From Thermocrinis sp. (GTDB taxonomy: Bacteria > Aquificota > Aquificia > Aquificales > Aquificaceae), in NCBI RefSeq assembly GCF_036781485.1, contig NZ_DAIQAX010000005.1:26282-69403 (forward strand): a stretch of 43,122 nt of DNA, read 5' to 3'. A model generated the notes under the pieces. The model worked only from the letters and a program-made list of their open reading frames with translations. It made no database searches and had not been told where the DNA came from. The position numbers were made by a program, and so were the translations under genes. Shown here piece after piece: positions 8,014 through 15,747 of the stretch; position 1 is the stretch's first letter; the number at the start of each line of letters is the position of its first letter.

Positions 8014-8811
8014 TTATAGTTCTTTTAATTCATCTCTTGAGATGTATTTTTGAATTCTTTGTATGCTCAGGCACTTTCCAGAGTTTTCGTCAATATCCGC
8101 AAGAATGGCGTTAAAAACCACGTCCTCTTTCTCTTCCACTTCGTACCTCTGGGGCATACCTGTTAGAAACTTGTTGATAATTTGCTCAGGCTTCATCCCT
8201 ATGACTGAATACCAACATCCAGACATGCCCACATCGCTGACAAAGCCCGTGCCTTTCCTTAGGATTATCTGGTCTGCGGTGGGAACGTGAGTATGTGTGC
8301 CAAAAACCACGCTTGCTCTCCCGTCTGCATACATACCAAAGGCATATTTTTCTGAGGTTGCTTCTGCGTGAAAGTCTACCAGTATAATTGGGGTTTGCCT
8401 GCTTACCTCTTCGTATATCCGGTCAAAGGTGTGGAAAGGATTTTCCAAGTGGGGGTCCAGGAATACCCTACCCATCAGGTTTATGACCGCAAACTTTACC
8501 CCGCGCTTTTCGTAAAGCCCATAGCCTTTGCCAGGCACACTAAGGGGATAGTTGGCAGGTCTTAGAAGATCGTCCGAATTTATAAATTCCAACACCTCCT
8601 TTTTATCCCATATGTGGTTGCCCGAGGTCATCACATCCACTCCCATAGACTTTAGCTCCTCATAAACCTTCCTGTCTATGCCAAAGCCACCTGCGGAGTT
8701 TTCCACGTTCACAAGCAGAACATCAAAACTATTCGGATGGGATACGGTGTAATACTTTAGTGCTCTCCTTCCTGGTTTGCCCAAAATATCACCAACTATT
8801 AAGAATTTCAT
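8014..8811 (-). CDS. ymdB: YmdB-family calcineurin-like metallophosphoesterase
   Basis: This family (TIGR00282) hydrolyses 2',3'-cyclic nucleotides or related phosphodiesters at a dinuclear metal centre. The metal-binding motifs are complete: VGDILGKPGR, NVENSAGGFGI, SGNHIWDKKE, DFHAEATSEK and GTHTHVPTAD. Length is about 265 residues, as usual. The ATG at 8811 is chosen because it lies 8 nt downstream of a TATAAT box. A TTG two codons earlier is less likely. There is no Shine-Dalgarno. It heads the ymdB-fabG-tgt run immediately downstream of tRNA-Leu on the same strand. Confidence 0.93.
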   Translation of the reverse strand: MKFLIVGDILGKPGRRALKYYTVSHPNSFDVLLVNVENSAGGFGIDRKVYEELKSMGVDVMTSGNHIWDKKEVLEFINSDDLLRPANYPLSVPGKGYGLYEKRGVKFAVINLMGRVFLDPHLENPFHTFDRIYEEVSRQTPIILVDFHAEATSEKYAFGMYADGRASVVFGTHTHVPTADQIILRKGTGFVSDVGMSGCWYSVIGMKPEQIINKFLTGMPQRYEVEEKEDVVFNAILADIDENSGKCLSIQRIQKYISRDELKEL

Positions 8812-8819
8812 GACCAATA

Positions 8820-8825
8820 ATTATA
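8820..8825 (-). promoter_or_regulatory. -10 box of a leaderless ymdB transcript
   Basis: On the minus strand TATAAT lies 8 nt before the ymdB ATG and directly after the last base pairs of the tRNA-Leu acceptor stem. The surrounding decamer GCATTATAAT recurs before bcp and guaB. No ribosome-binding site fits between the box and the ATG. Confidence 0.55.
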
Positions 8826-8827
8826 AT

Positions 8828-8910
8828 GCGGGTGGAGGGAGTCGAACCCTCACGGGCCAATGCCCACGGGATCCTGAGTCCCGCGCGTCTGCCAATTCCG
8901 CCACACCCGC
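8828..8910 (-). tRNA. tRNA-Leu (anticodon CAG)
   Basis: The minus strand folds into a class II tRNA. The acceptor stem pairs GCGGGTG with CACCCGC. The anticodon stem CGGGA/TCCCG carries the loop CTCAGGA, giving anticodon CAG. A variable arm follows (GTGGGCATTGGCCCGTG region). The T arm contains GGTTCGACTCC. The long variable arm and the anticodon identify leucine. CCA is not encoded; the base after the stem is the discriminator A. A TATAAT sits 10 nt upstream of its 5' end. Confidence 0.97.
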
Positions 8911-8949
8911 TAAGTGTTGTATTATATTTTATAATTTGAGGAGGTAAAA
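8911..8949. promoter_or_regulatory. Divergent promoter region of tRNA-Leu (minus) and hfq (plus)
   Basis: Only 39 bp separate the tRNA 5' end from the hfq ATG. For the tRNA, the minus strand reads TATAAT at 8921-8926, 10 nt before the gene, with TTTACC 16 nt further up. For hfq, the plus strand has TATTAT (8920-8925) or TATAAT (8930-8935), and a strong Shine-Dalgarno GAGGAGGT at 8938-8945. The tRNA -35 element therefore overlaps the hfq ribosome-binding site. Confidence 0.6.
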
Positions 8950-9162
8950 ATGTATCCTACGGAAAGAAACGGAAAAGTGCAGGATGAGTTTATCGAAGAG
9001 CTTAAAAGGAAAAATGCCACAGTCACCATATTTTTAACAAGGGGAAACAGAATAACCGGAAAGATCATAAACCACGATAAATACACCGTGCTTTTGGAAG
9101 TGGAAGGAGAGCCAAACCTTATATACAAGCATGCCATAAGCACCATAGTGCTTGGTGGATGA
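8950..9162 (+). CDS. hfq: RNA chaperone Hfq
   Basis: Hfq forms hexameric Sm-like rings that pair small RNAs with mRNAs. The 70-residue protein shows the Sm1 region (VTIFLTRGNRITGKIINHD) and the diagnostic Sm2 motif YKHAISTI. The acidic or disordered C-terminal tail of enterobacterial Hfq is absent. The Shine-Dalgarno GAGGAGGT lies 4 nt before the ATG. The hflX ATG follows its stop with no gap. Linkage of hfq, hflX and purA also occurs in E. coli, where other genes intervene. Confidence 0.96.
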   Translation: MYPTERNGKVQDEFIEELKRKNATVTIFLTRGNRITGKIINHDKYTVLLEVEGEPNLIYKHAISTIVLGG

Positions 9163-10275
9163 ATGAAAGCAATCTTAGTTAGCCTTCTCTCCTCAGAGAC
9201 AAAGTGGGAGTTTAGGGAATCCTTAGAAGAGATAAAGGAGCTGGTCAGAGCAGTAGGTGGTAAAAGCTTAGGTTATGTCTATCAAAAAAGACAATCACCA
9301 GACCCAAGATACTACATAGGAGCTGGAAAGGCTCAAGAGCTAAAGGAGGTGATTCAAGGCACTGGTGCGGACTGCATAGTCTTTGATGCTTTCTTGAGTC
9401 CCTCCCAGGTTTCCAACTTGGAAGACCTTTTAGGAGTCAGGGTTTTGGACAGGGCAGATTTGGTCCTTGAGATATTCTCAAGAAGGGTAAGAAGTAAGAC
9501 AGCCAAACTTCAGGTGGAGCTGGCTAAGCTTACCCATCAACTGCCAAGGCTCTACGGTAAGGGTAAGGAGCTTTCCCGTCTGGGTGGTGGTGTTGGGACA
9601 AGGGGTCCAGGTGAGCAAGAGCTGGAGATAAAAAGGCGGGCCATAAAGAAGAGAATAGAGCAGATAAAGAGAGAGCTTGAAGAGGTGAAAAGGCAGAGAA
9701 GACAGCAGAGGAAGAAAAGAGAAAGAGAATACGGAGACATAAAGGTGGTTAAGGTTGCGCTCGTTGGATACACAAACGTAGGAAAATCCAGTCTAATGCA
9801 GGCACTTACAGGCAGGGAGACCTTTGTAGAGGACATGCTCTTTGCCACGCTGGACACAAAGACTTCAGCCAAGTTTCTGTTTCCAGACATAAAGGTTCTT
9901 ATCACAGACACCGTAGGGTTTATAAGAAAACTTCCTCCCGAGCTGATAGAGTCCTTCAAAGCTACTTTGGAGGAAGTTCAAGAGGCAGACATCCTTCTTC
10001 ATGTGATAGATATATCAGACCCTAAGTGGCTGGATAAGGTGAAGGTAGTTCAGGAAATACTCAAAGAACTTGAAGCAGATGAAAAACCTACCATATACGT
10101 GTTTAACAAAGCGGACAAAGTTGTGGAGAAAGAGGAAGATATAAAACTTCTGACAGAACCGGCCTTTTTGAAAGGCAGATCTGTTGTAGTTTCCAGTAAA
10201 TACGGGTGGGGGATAAAAGAGTTGCTGGAGGCAGTAAGGGAAAAGGTTGAAGAGTTAGTGGAGGCGGGCACATGA
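9163..10275 (+). CDS. hflX: Ribosome-associated GTPase HflX
   Basis: HflX is a GTPase that binds stalled or heat-damaged 50S subunits and splits ribosomes. The N-terminal HflX domain ends in the glycine-rich GGGVGTRGPGEQELE. A basic coiled-coil linker (about residues 155-190) follows. The Ras-like domain has GYTNVGKSSLM (G1), DTVGF (G3) and NKAD (G4). Length (370 residues) is normal. Translational coupling is tight: the start abuts the hfq stop, and its stop overlaps the purA start by 4 bp (ATGA). Confidence 0.96.
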   Translation: MKAILVSLLSSETKWEFRESLEEIKELVRAVGGKSLGYVYQKRQSPDPRYYIGAGKAQELKEVIQGTGADCIVFDAFLSPSQVSNLEDLLGVRVLDRADLVLEIFSRRVRSKTAKLQVELAKLTHQLPRLYGKGKELSRLGGGVGTRGPGEQELEIKRRAIKKRIEQIKRELEEVKRQRRQQRKKREREYGDIKVVKVALVGYTNVGKSSLMQALTGRETFVEDMLFATLDTKTSAKFLFPDIKVLITDTVGFIRKLPPELIESFKATLEEVQEADILLHVIDISDPKWLDKVKVVQEILKELEADEKPTIYVFNKADKVVEKEEDIKLLTEPAFLKGRSVVVSSKYGWGIKELLEAVREKVEELVEAGT

Positions 10276-11579
10276 ACTTGGTAATCTTAGGTGCTCAGTG
10301 GGGTGATGAAGGAAAGGGTAAAATAGTGGACCTTTTATCTGCAGAATACGAGGTAGTGGTGCGCTATCAAGGCGGTAGCAACGCAGGCCATACTGTCATG
10401 GTAAATGGTCAAAAGTTCATCCTTCACCTTTTGCCTACGGGCATACTCCACACCCACACTGTCGGAGTTATAGCTCAGGGGATGGTGGTAGATTTAGAGC
10501 TTTTAGTAGAAGAGATAAAGCAGATAGAGAGTAAAGGTATAAGCGTAAGAGATAGACTTTTGATAAGCGACAGAGCCCACTTGGTTCTTCCTTATCATAA
10601 AACCTTGGATGCTCTTTTGGAGAAAAGGGGCAAAATAGGCACCACTTTGAGAGGGATAGGTCCCGCATACATGCTAAAGTACGCAAGGAAAGGTGCAAGG
10701 GTCTGCGACCTTTGGGACAAAGATAGGTTTTACAGCATAATAAAGGACAATTTAGAATTTGTGGAAGAGCTGTGCAAAAAGGTTTATTGCGAAGATTTTC
10801 AGATGAAGGTGGATGAGGTGGTGGATAGGGCTTTGGAGAGCTTTGAAGAGATAAAGCACTGCATCACAGACACCTCAAGCTATCTTTTGAACACGAAAAA
10901 AAGCATTCTCTTTGAAGGGGCTCAGGGGACCCTTTTGGATGTGGATATTGGCACGTACCCTTACGTGACCTCTTCCAACTCTTCTGCCCTTGGACTTTCG
11001 GCAGGTACAGGGCTTCCACCAAAGTTTTTCTCCAACGCCAAATTCATTGGAGTTTCAAAGGCTTACGCCACGAGGGTAGGAGAAGGTCCTTTTCCAACGG
11101 AGTTAAAGGATGAAGTGGGACAGCTTCTGAGGGAAAAAGGAAAAGAGTACGGGGCAACTACGGGAAGGCCCAGAAGGTGCGGATGGTTAGATTTGGTAGC
11201 ACTAAAGCACGCGGTGGATTTAAACGGTCTGGACGGTATAGTTCTCACCAAGTTAGACGTGCTGGATGGCTTTGGCGAGATAAAAGTATGCACCGCTTAT
11301 AGAGTGGAGGATAAGGTTTTTAAAAACTTTCCAGCCAGTCTTTCTCTTTTAGAAAAAGCTCAGCCCGTATACGAGTGCTTTGAAGGCTGGAAGGAAAGCA
11401 CCTACGGTATAACAAACTACAAAGACATACCAGAAAAGGCAATGAACTATATACAATTCATAGAGAGGTTCCTAGGTGCGCCTATTGTCATGCTTTCCAC
11501 AAGCCCAGAAAGGGACAAGTACATCTGGCTTTCGGAAATAATTCATGGAAGAAAGGTGGCAAGTTCAGATATTTGTTAA
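10272..11579 (+). CDS. purA: Adenylosuccinate synthetase
   Basis: PurA joins IMP and aspartate using GTP, the first step from IMP to AMP. Conserved elements are the P-loop GAQWGDEGKGKIVDLL, the IMP-contacting GGSNAGHTV, the RGIGPAY segment, and the TGRPRRCGWLD stretch. The 435-residue length is standard. It overlaps hflX by ATGA at its start, and a small conserved-looking ORF by 35 bp at its end. GuaB, which takes IMP to the guanine branch, is encoded at 36933. Confidence 0.97.
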   Translation: MNLVILGAQWGDEGKGKIVDLLSAEYEVVVRYQGGSNAGHTVMVNGQKFILHLLPTGILHTHTVGVIAQGMVVDLELLVEEIKQIESKGISVRDRLLISDRAHLVLPYHKTLDALLEKRGKIGTTLRGIGPAYMLKYARKGARVCDLWDKDRFYSIIKDNLEFVEELCKKVYCEDFQMKVDEVVDRALESFEEIKHCITDTSSYLLNTKKSILFEGAQGTLLDVDIGTYPYVTSSNSSALGLSAGTGLPPKFFSNAKFIGVSKAYATRVGEGPFPTELKDEVGQLLREKGKEYGATTGRPRRCGWLDLVALKHAVDLNGLDGIVLTKLDVLDGFGEIKVCTAYRVEDKVFKNFPASLSLLEKAQPVYECFEGWKESTYGITNYKDIPEKAMNYIQFIERFLGAPIVMLSTSPERDKYIWLSEIIHGRKVASSDIC

Positions 11580-11730
11580 CGGTAAGGAGGTAAAGCTCAA
11601 GGACTTTCCTCAAAGGGCAATCTACAACATTTTGCTTGGTTTTGTCAAAAGCCTAAAACTTAACGAGACACCAAGGGAGGTAGAGATAAAAGTAAAAGTT
11701 GGAAAAGAGGAAAATACAGGAAATACTTGA
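11545..11730 (+). CDS. Small protein of unknown function between purA and rluD
   Basis: A 61-residue ORF overlaps purA by 35 bp and the rluD-like ORF by 32 bp. The sequence (QVQIFVNGKEVKLKDFPQRA, LGFVKSLKLNETP) is well-behaved, with an alternating beta-type start and a helical middle. It fills an interval that would otherwise leave rluD about 120 bp behind purA. No strong Shine-Dalgarno is visible upstream of the ATG. No known family is recognised. Reality as a gene is likely but not certain. Confidence 0.6.
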   Translation: MEERWQVQIFVNGKEVKLKDFPQRAIYNILLGFVKSLKLNETPREVEIKVKVGKEENTGNT

Positions 11731-12655
11731 ATTTCAGGTTCAACAGCAAGATAGACTGGATAAGTTCTTAACAAAGGTTTATACAGAATTCTCAAGGACT
11801 TACATACAGAAGCTTATAGAGGAAGGATACGTTCTTGTAGATGATGAGCCCGTAAGCAAGCCTTCAAAAAAACTAAAAGGTGGCGAAAAAGTTGTCCTGC
11901 TTGTGCCAGAACCTGAAAGGTTAGAGATTGCTCCAGAAGACATACCCTTAGAGATCCTTTACGAAGACGAAAGCTTACTGGTGCTTATAAAGCCTTGCGG
12001 TATGGTAGTTCATCCTTCACCTGGTCACACATCTGGCACCTTAGTAAATGCTCTTTTGTATCATGTAAAGGACCTTTCCTCCATTGGTGGCGTAGAAAGG
12101 CCGGGTATAGTCCATAGGCTGGACAAAGACACCATGGGGCTTATGGTGGTAGCCAAAGGGGATGATGTACATAAAAGCTTGTCTGAGCAGTTCAAGGAAA
12201 GAAAGGTGTTAAAGCTTTACAGGGCTATAGTGCAAGGTGTGGTAAGCTGGGACTATAAACTGGTGGAAACAAACGTGGGAAGGCATCCTATAGACAGAAA
12301 GAGATTTACCGTATTGGAAGATGGGGGCAAGTATGCCAAAAGCGAATTTTTCGTCAAAGAGAGATTTCCAAAGCACAATGCTACGCTATTGGAGGTAAAA
12401 ATCCACACTGGGAGAACCCATCAAATAAGAGTTCATGCAAGCAGTTTGGGACATCCCATACTTGGAGACAAAACTTACGGTTTTAAAGCTCAAGCTTTTC
12501 CTAAAAAGCTTCTTGAAATGCTAAAAGACTGTCATATGCTTCTGAGCTCCAAGCTCGGTTTTTTTCATCCTAAAAAAGGCAGTTGGCTTGAGTTTGAAGT
12601 GCAAAATGTAGAACCCTTTACAAGCGTGCTTAACTACCTAAGAGAAGCTCTCTAA
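11699..12655 (+). CDS. rluD: RluA/RluD-family 23S rRNA pseudouridine synthase
   Basis: The enzyme converts uridines in large-subunit rRNA to pseudouridine. The N-terminal S4 RNA-binding domain (about residues 10-70) is followed by the catalytic domain with RPGIVHRLDKDTMGL, which contains the catalytic Asp, and the later HTGRTHQIRVHASSLGHPI. The 318-residue length fits the RluD group. The start is a TTG at 11699, with a GGAGG about 13 nt upstream inside the preceding ORF. Whether the target matches RluD positions or another RluA-group site cannot be told. Its 3' end overlaps convergent lpxB by 26 bp. Confidence 0.92.
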   Translation: MEKRKIQEILEFQVQQQDRLDKFLTKVYTEFSRTYIQKLIEEGYVLVDDEPVSKPSKKLKGGEKVVLLVPEPERLEIAPEDIPLEILYEDESLLVLIKPCGMVVHPSPGHTSGTLVNALLYHVKDLSSIGGVERPGIVHRLDKDTMGLMVVAKGDDVHKSLSEQFKERKVLKLYRAIVQGVVSWDYKLVETNVGRHPIDRKRFTVLEDGGKYAKSEFFVKERFPKHNATLLEVKIHTGRTHQIRVHASSLGHPILGDKTYGFKAQAFPKKLLEMLKDCHMLLSSKLGFFHPKKGSWLEFEVQNVEPFTSVLNYLREAL

Positions 12656-13718
12656 ACTTAGCCCTCAGTCTTTCTATACTTCCCTCACCGCCAAGCTCCT
12701 TTTTAAGCTTTGGAAAAGCTCTTTTCTGTGCCTCAAAGTCTATCTTCAAAGAGGCTTCCACAAGGTCTTGCCAAGGTCTTTGCACCACCTCTGGAATGAC
12801 GTTTTCCCCCAATACCAGATTGGTGAGGGCTACGTTTTTTACCTTTACGAGCCTTTTTGCTATGCAGTACGTTATGGGATTTACCCTGTAAAATACCACG
12901 TGAGGCACACCCAAAAGGCTAAGCTCCAGCTCCGCAGTCCCACTTGCCACGAGCCCAAACTTGGCGTAAGCTGACAGGTTATAGTTAGGCTGTTCTATGT
13001 CCAAGGCGGTAAATACCCTGACGGGAAGGTCTTCAAATACTTCTTCAAGTTTTCTTTTAAAGCTTTCAAAAGTAGGAATAACTGCTGGAAGCTTGGTTTC
13101 TTTGTATATTGCTTGGTATGCTTCTTTGAGATACTTCGCATGATTTTTTATCTCGCTCCATCGGCTTCCGGGAAGTATGACGATGTATTGGTCCCAGTCC
13201 AGCAGGCTTTTAACCTTTTCCTCTGGCAAGGTAGGTTTAGCCAAATCTACCAGCGGATGTCCAACGAAAATGGCTTCCTTGTTGTATTTTTTGTAAAAAT
13301 CCACCTCAAAGGGAAGAATGACTATAAGATGGTCCGCAAGCTTGGATATAACTTCCGCCCTTTTCTCTTTCCAAGCCCAAACCTGAGGAGAGATAAAGTA
13401 GATTACCTTTTTTGCCTTTTTCCTTATCCTTTTTAACAACATTAAGTTAAAGGCGGGAGCATCACACAGGATCACCGCGTCCATCTTCTCTACCAAGCTT
13501 TCTATGCGCCTGAGAAGTTTGATTACCGTGGGGATCTTGGGTATGGCTTCCCAAAGACCAACCACCGACAGGTCTTCAAGCTTTCCCACGCTTTTAAAAC
13601 CTATTCTTTCCAAGCTCTCATCCGTTATTCCCCAGAATTCTACGGAGTTAAAGTCTTTCATTATAGCATGTATGTAGTTGCTGGCAGACCTCTCCACTAC
13701 CGACACAAAAGCTTTCAT
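12630..13718 (-). CDS. lpxB: Lipid-A-disaccharide synthase
   Basis: LpxB condenses UDP-diacylglucosamine with lipid X to make the lipid A disaccharide, so the cell has a lipopolysaccharide-type outer membrane. Family features are DAVILCDAPAFNLMLLKRI, YFISPQVWAWKEKRAEVI, IFVGHPLVDL, ILPGSRWSEIKNH and SGTAELELSLLGVPHVVFYR. The N-terminal GEASGD-type loop of most LpxB proteins is replaced by VERSASNY, which may be lineage-specific. Length is 362 residues. It overlaps the upstream small gene by 4 bp (ATGA) and rluD at its 3' end. Confidence 0.94.
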   Translation of the reverse strand: MKAFVSVVERSASNYIHAIMKDFNSVEFWGITDESLERIGFKSVGKLEDLSVVGLWEAIPKIPTVIKLLRRIESLVEKMDAVILCDAPAFNLMLLKRIRKKAKKVIYFISPQVWAWKEKRAEVISKLADHLIVILPFEVDFYKKYNKEAIFVGHPLVDLAKPTLPEEKVKSLLDWDQYIVILPGSRWSEIKNHAKYLKEAYQAIYKETKLPAVIPTFESFKRKLEEVFEDLPVRVFTALDIEQPNYNLSAYAKFGLVASGTAELELSLLGVPHVVFYRVNPITYCIAKRLVKVKNVALTNLVLGENVIPEVVQRPWQDLVEASLKIDFEAQKRAFPKLKKELGGEGSIERLRAKFRELLLGS

Positions 13719-14131
13719 TTATACCTTACAAACACTTTAAAACTACCGTCTGGTTCTTTCTCCATTCTAACAACTATCCCTTTTGTTTCTAAGAGAAAGG
13801 CATGGGCTATTTCCACCCTCCCAGAGCTTCTTACGCTAACATACCTCTCTGCGGTATATGGACCCTTTGAGTTTTTGAAAGTAGCCTTCAGATACGCACC
13901 GTCGTGATGCTCCATCACCTCCACAAAGCTAACTTCCATGTAGTTGTTGTTTTCTATACAATCCTGCCATAACTTAAAAAGCTCTTGATCCTGCAAGCTA
14001 AGGCTCAGACCAAACTCTAAGTCCTCTGGATCCAGCTCAGAAACAGAATTTTTTATTTTCTGTTGGGCTAATTCTCCAAACTCTTCCAGCTTACTTATTG
14101 CTAAGTTTTTATAAGCCTCATCTATGGGCAT
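13715..14131 (-). CDS. Conserved-looking cytoplasmic protein of unknown function upstream of lpxB
   Basis: A 138-residue protein without a signal or membrane segment. The N-terminal half is helical and acidic; the C-terminal half looks like beta strands (AERYVSVRSSGRVEIAHAF, VVRMEKEPDGSFKVFVRYK). The family is not recognised. It overlaps lpxB by ATGA, so the two are translationally coupled. It probably heads the lpxB transcript, since a terminator hairpin (14154-14170) separates it from the oxidoreductase operon. TAAAAT at 14140-14145 lies 8 nt before the ATG and no Shine-Dalgarno is present, so it is a leaderless candidate. Confidence 0.72.
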   Translation of the reverse strand: MPIDEAYKNLAISKLEEFGELAQQKIKNSVSELDPEDLEFGLSLSLQDQELFKLWQDCIENNNYMEVSFVEVMEHHDGAYLKATFKNSKGPYTAERYVSVRSSGRVEIAHAFLLETKGIVVRMEKEPDGSFKVFVRYK

Positions 14132-14153
14132 TAGCTTATATTTTAAAGGAAAT

Positions 14154-14170
14154 GGGCTCCAGAGGAGCCC
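14154..14170 (-). terminator. Hairpin terminator after the oxidoreductase gamma gene
   Basis: A perfect 7-bp stem (GGGCTCC/GGAGCCC) with a 3-nt loop lies 6 nt beyond the gamma-subunit stop. On the minus strand it is followed by ATTTCCTTTAAAAT. The plus strand is followed by AAATTTTT, so it could work in both directions. Confidence 0.75.
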
Positions 14171-14176
14171 AAATTT

Positions 14177-14890
14177 TTAGACAGTGACCTTCTTTGGAGG
14201 CGGTGGTAAGAAAGGCTCAAGCCCTTGTTCTTGAGCCCACCTCTTTGCAAGCTCGTAAGCTTCCCTTGCGGTGTCTAAGTTTTTCTGGATTAGCTCCAGC
14301 TTTTTCTTGAACTTTCTTTCCAAAGCAGAGTCCAAGGATGCCGTTCCTCCAGAGGCCACAAACTTCTTTAGGAACCTAGATTTTATACCTTCCTCTATAG
14401 CTTCTAAACCCACTCCGCCTATGGAGCCGAAGAGCGCTCCAATCATTGCCATGTTTGTGGAAAGCTCTGTGCCAGCTATATCTATGGCGAACTTGGTGGC
14501 GTTGAAGTTAAAAACTTTTACGTTTAAACTTTCCAAAAACTCCTTATCTTCTTCTGTAAGCAGGTCCTCTTCTGAGTTTATTATTATCAGGCCATTCTTC
14601 TTTATTCCAGAGTAAAAGGGCATTGTGTAGGATTTGCCCATGGTGATAACTTGAGGGTGGAAGACCATAATAACATCCGGATAAACCACCTCTCCTCTGT
14701 CAAATATGGGCTCTATGCCAATACGAGCGTAGCTTTCTGCAGGCGCCATCCTCTTCTCCGCACCAAAGAATGGATTGGAAACTGCATAGTATCCTTCGTA
14801 GTCCGCTGCGGTTGCTATTATGTGGGCGGCGGTAACCGCACCCTGTCCGCCGAGCGCTGGCATTCTTATATTAACCCTTCTTCTTGTCAT
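14177..14890 (-). CDS. 2-oxoacid:ferredoxin oxidoreductase, gamma subunit
   Basis: This is the gamma domain protein of pyruvate or 2-oxoglutarate:ferredoxin oxidoreductase, thought to bind coenzyme A. The signature near the start is RMPALGGQGAVTAAHIIATA, followed by SYARIG and the Rossmann-like core (FDRGEVVYPDVIMVFHPQVI). The C-terminal extension ends in a proline run (PFLPPPPKK). It overlaps the beta gene by ATGA (4 bp) in the order alpha-beta-gamma. In the reductive TCA cycle these enzymes run in the reductive carboxylating direction. The substrate cannot be decided from this subunit. Confidence 0.93.
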   Translation of the reverse strand: MTRRRVNIRMPALGGQGAVTAAHIIATAADYEGYYAVSNPFFGAEKRMAPAESYARIGIEPIFDRGEVVYPDVIMVFHPQVITMGKSYTMPFYSGIKKNGLIIINSEEDLLTEEDKEFLESLNVKVFNFNATKFAIDIAGTELSTNMAMIGALFGSIGGVGLEAIEEGIKSRFLKKFVASGGTASLDSALERKFKKKLELIQKNLDTAREAYELAKRWAQEQGLEPFLPPPPKKVTV

Positions 14891-15747
14891 ATCAAACCCT
14901 CCTCTTTCTTGCGGTTTATAACCTCCTCTGCTTGAGGAGTGGCGTATTCAAAGAAGGAGAATCTCTCCTTATCCCTTGCCCTCATCTCTTCCAATCCATC
15001 GTCAGAGTTTAGTCCTATCTCAAGTATGCAAGGAGTGTAAAGATGTACGTAGGTTGGTCCCACTTCCCTTGCCACGTAGATTGCCTTCTTTATAACCTGC
15101 TCTACCCGTTTTGGAGAAGAAACCGTTAGCTTTGCTACATAATGGCACCCCGAATCAATAGCCAACTGCCACATGGGGACTTTGTCCCACTGTTTGCCCT
15201 TTGGAGCCATCTTAAAGACGTGTCCCTTTACCGTAGAACCGCTTTCCTGACCTCCGGTGTTTGCATATACTTCGTTGTCAAAGCATATGGTGGTTATCTT
15301 TTCCTGTCTGAAGAAGGATTGAAGGGTGCAGTCCAAGCCTATGTCTATGGTAGCCCCATCCCCTGCAAGGACCACCACGTCTTTGACCTTGTCTGGAAAC
15401 CTCCACTCAAGCACCCTCTTTATACCAGAAGCTACTGCATTTTGATTACCAAAGAGAGAGTGAACAGTATGCAAAGCTATGTGAGGGAAAACCAAAGAAG
15501 TGCATCCGGTGGAATTTACTATAATAGTGTCCTCCGGGTTGGGCAAAGATGCCAGTATGTATCTAAGAGCCATGGACTCAGGGCATCCAGCGCAAAGGGA
15601 ATGCTCCTCTATGAGCTCTTTTGCGTAAGGAAGATCCATCACACCCCTTTTTGGATTGCCCCATGTAGCCCTCTCTTCGAGGTCTATAATTTCCTTTGGC
15701 ATAAACTCCTTTAAATCTTCGTTGATATCGTATATCTTATATGACAT
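14887..15747 (-). CDS. 2-oxoacid:ferredoxin oxidoreductase, beta subunit (TPP-binding)
   Basis: The beta subunit holds thiamine pyrophosphate and one [4Fe-4S] cluster. The thiamine-binding stretch GDGATIDIGLDCTLQSFFR leads to DNEVYANTGGQESGST. Cluster ligands include HSLCAGCPES near residue 53 and further cysteines (STGCTSL, YTPCILE). Length 286 is normal for a separate beta subunit. It overlaps alpha by 11 bp and gamma by 4 bp. By order and sequence it resembles the multi-subunit por/for enzymes of Hydrogenobacter; the choice between pyruvate and 2-oxoglutarate is not made here. Confidence 0.94.
   Translation of the reverse strand: MSYKIYDINEDLKEFMPKEIIDLEERATWGNPKRGVMDLPYAKELIEEHSLCAGCPESMALRYILASLPNPEDTIIVNSTGCTSLVFPHIALHTVHSLFGNQNAVASGIKRVLEWRFPDKVKDVVVLAGDGATIDIGLDCTLQSFFRQEKITTICFDNEVYANTGGQESGSTVKGHVFKMAPKGKQWDKVPMWQLAIDSGCHYVAKLTVSSPKRVEQVIKKAIYVAREVGPTYVHLYTPCILEIGLNSDDGLEEMRARDKERFSFFEYATPQAEEVINRKKEEGLI

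Noticed and set aside
9552..9959. 135-codon minus-strand ORF inside hflX
   Set aside because: Antisense to the GTPase domain, with no supporting signals.
15142..15714. 190-codon plus-strand ORF inside the oxidoreductase beta gene
   Set aside because: It is antisense to a clear TPP-binding subunit, with no start signal and a sequence without domain-like character.
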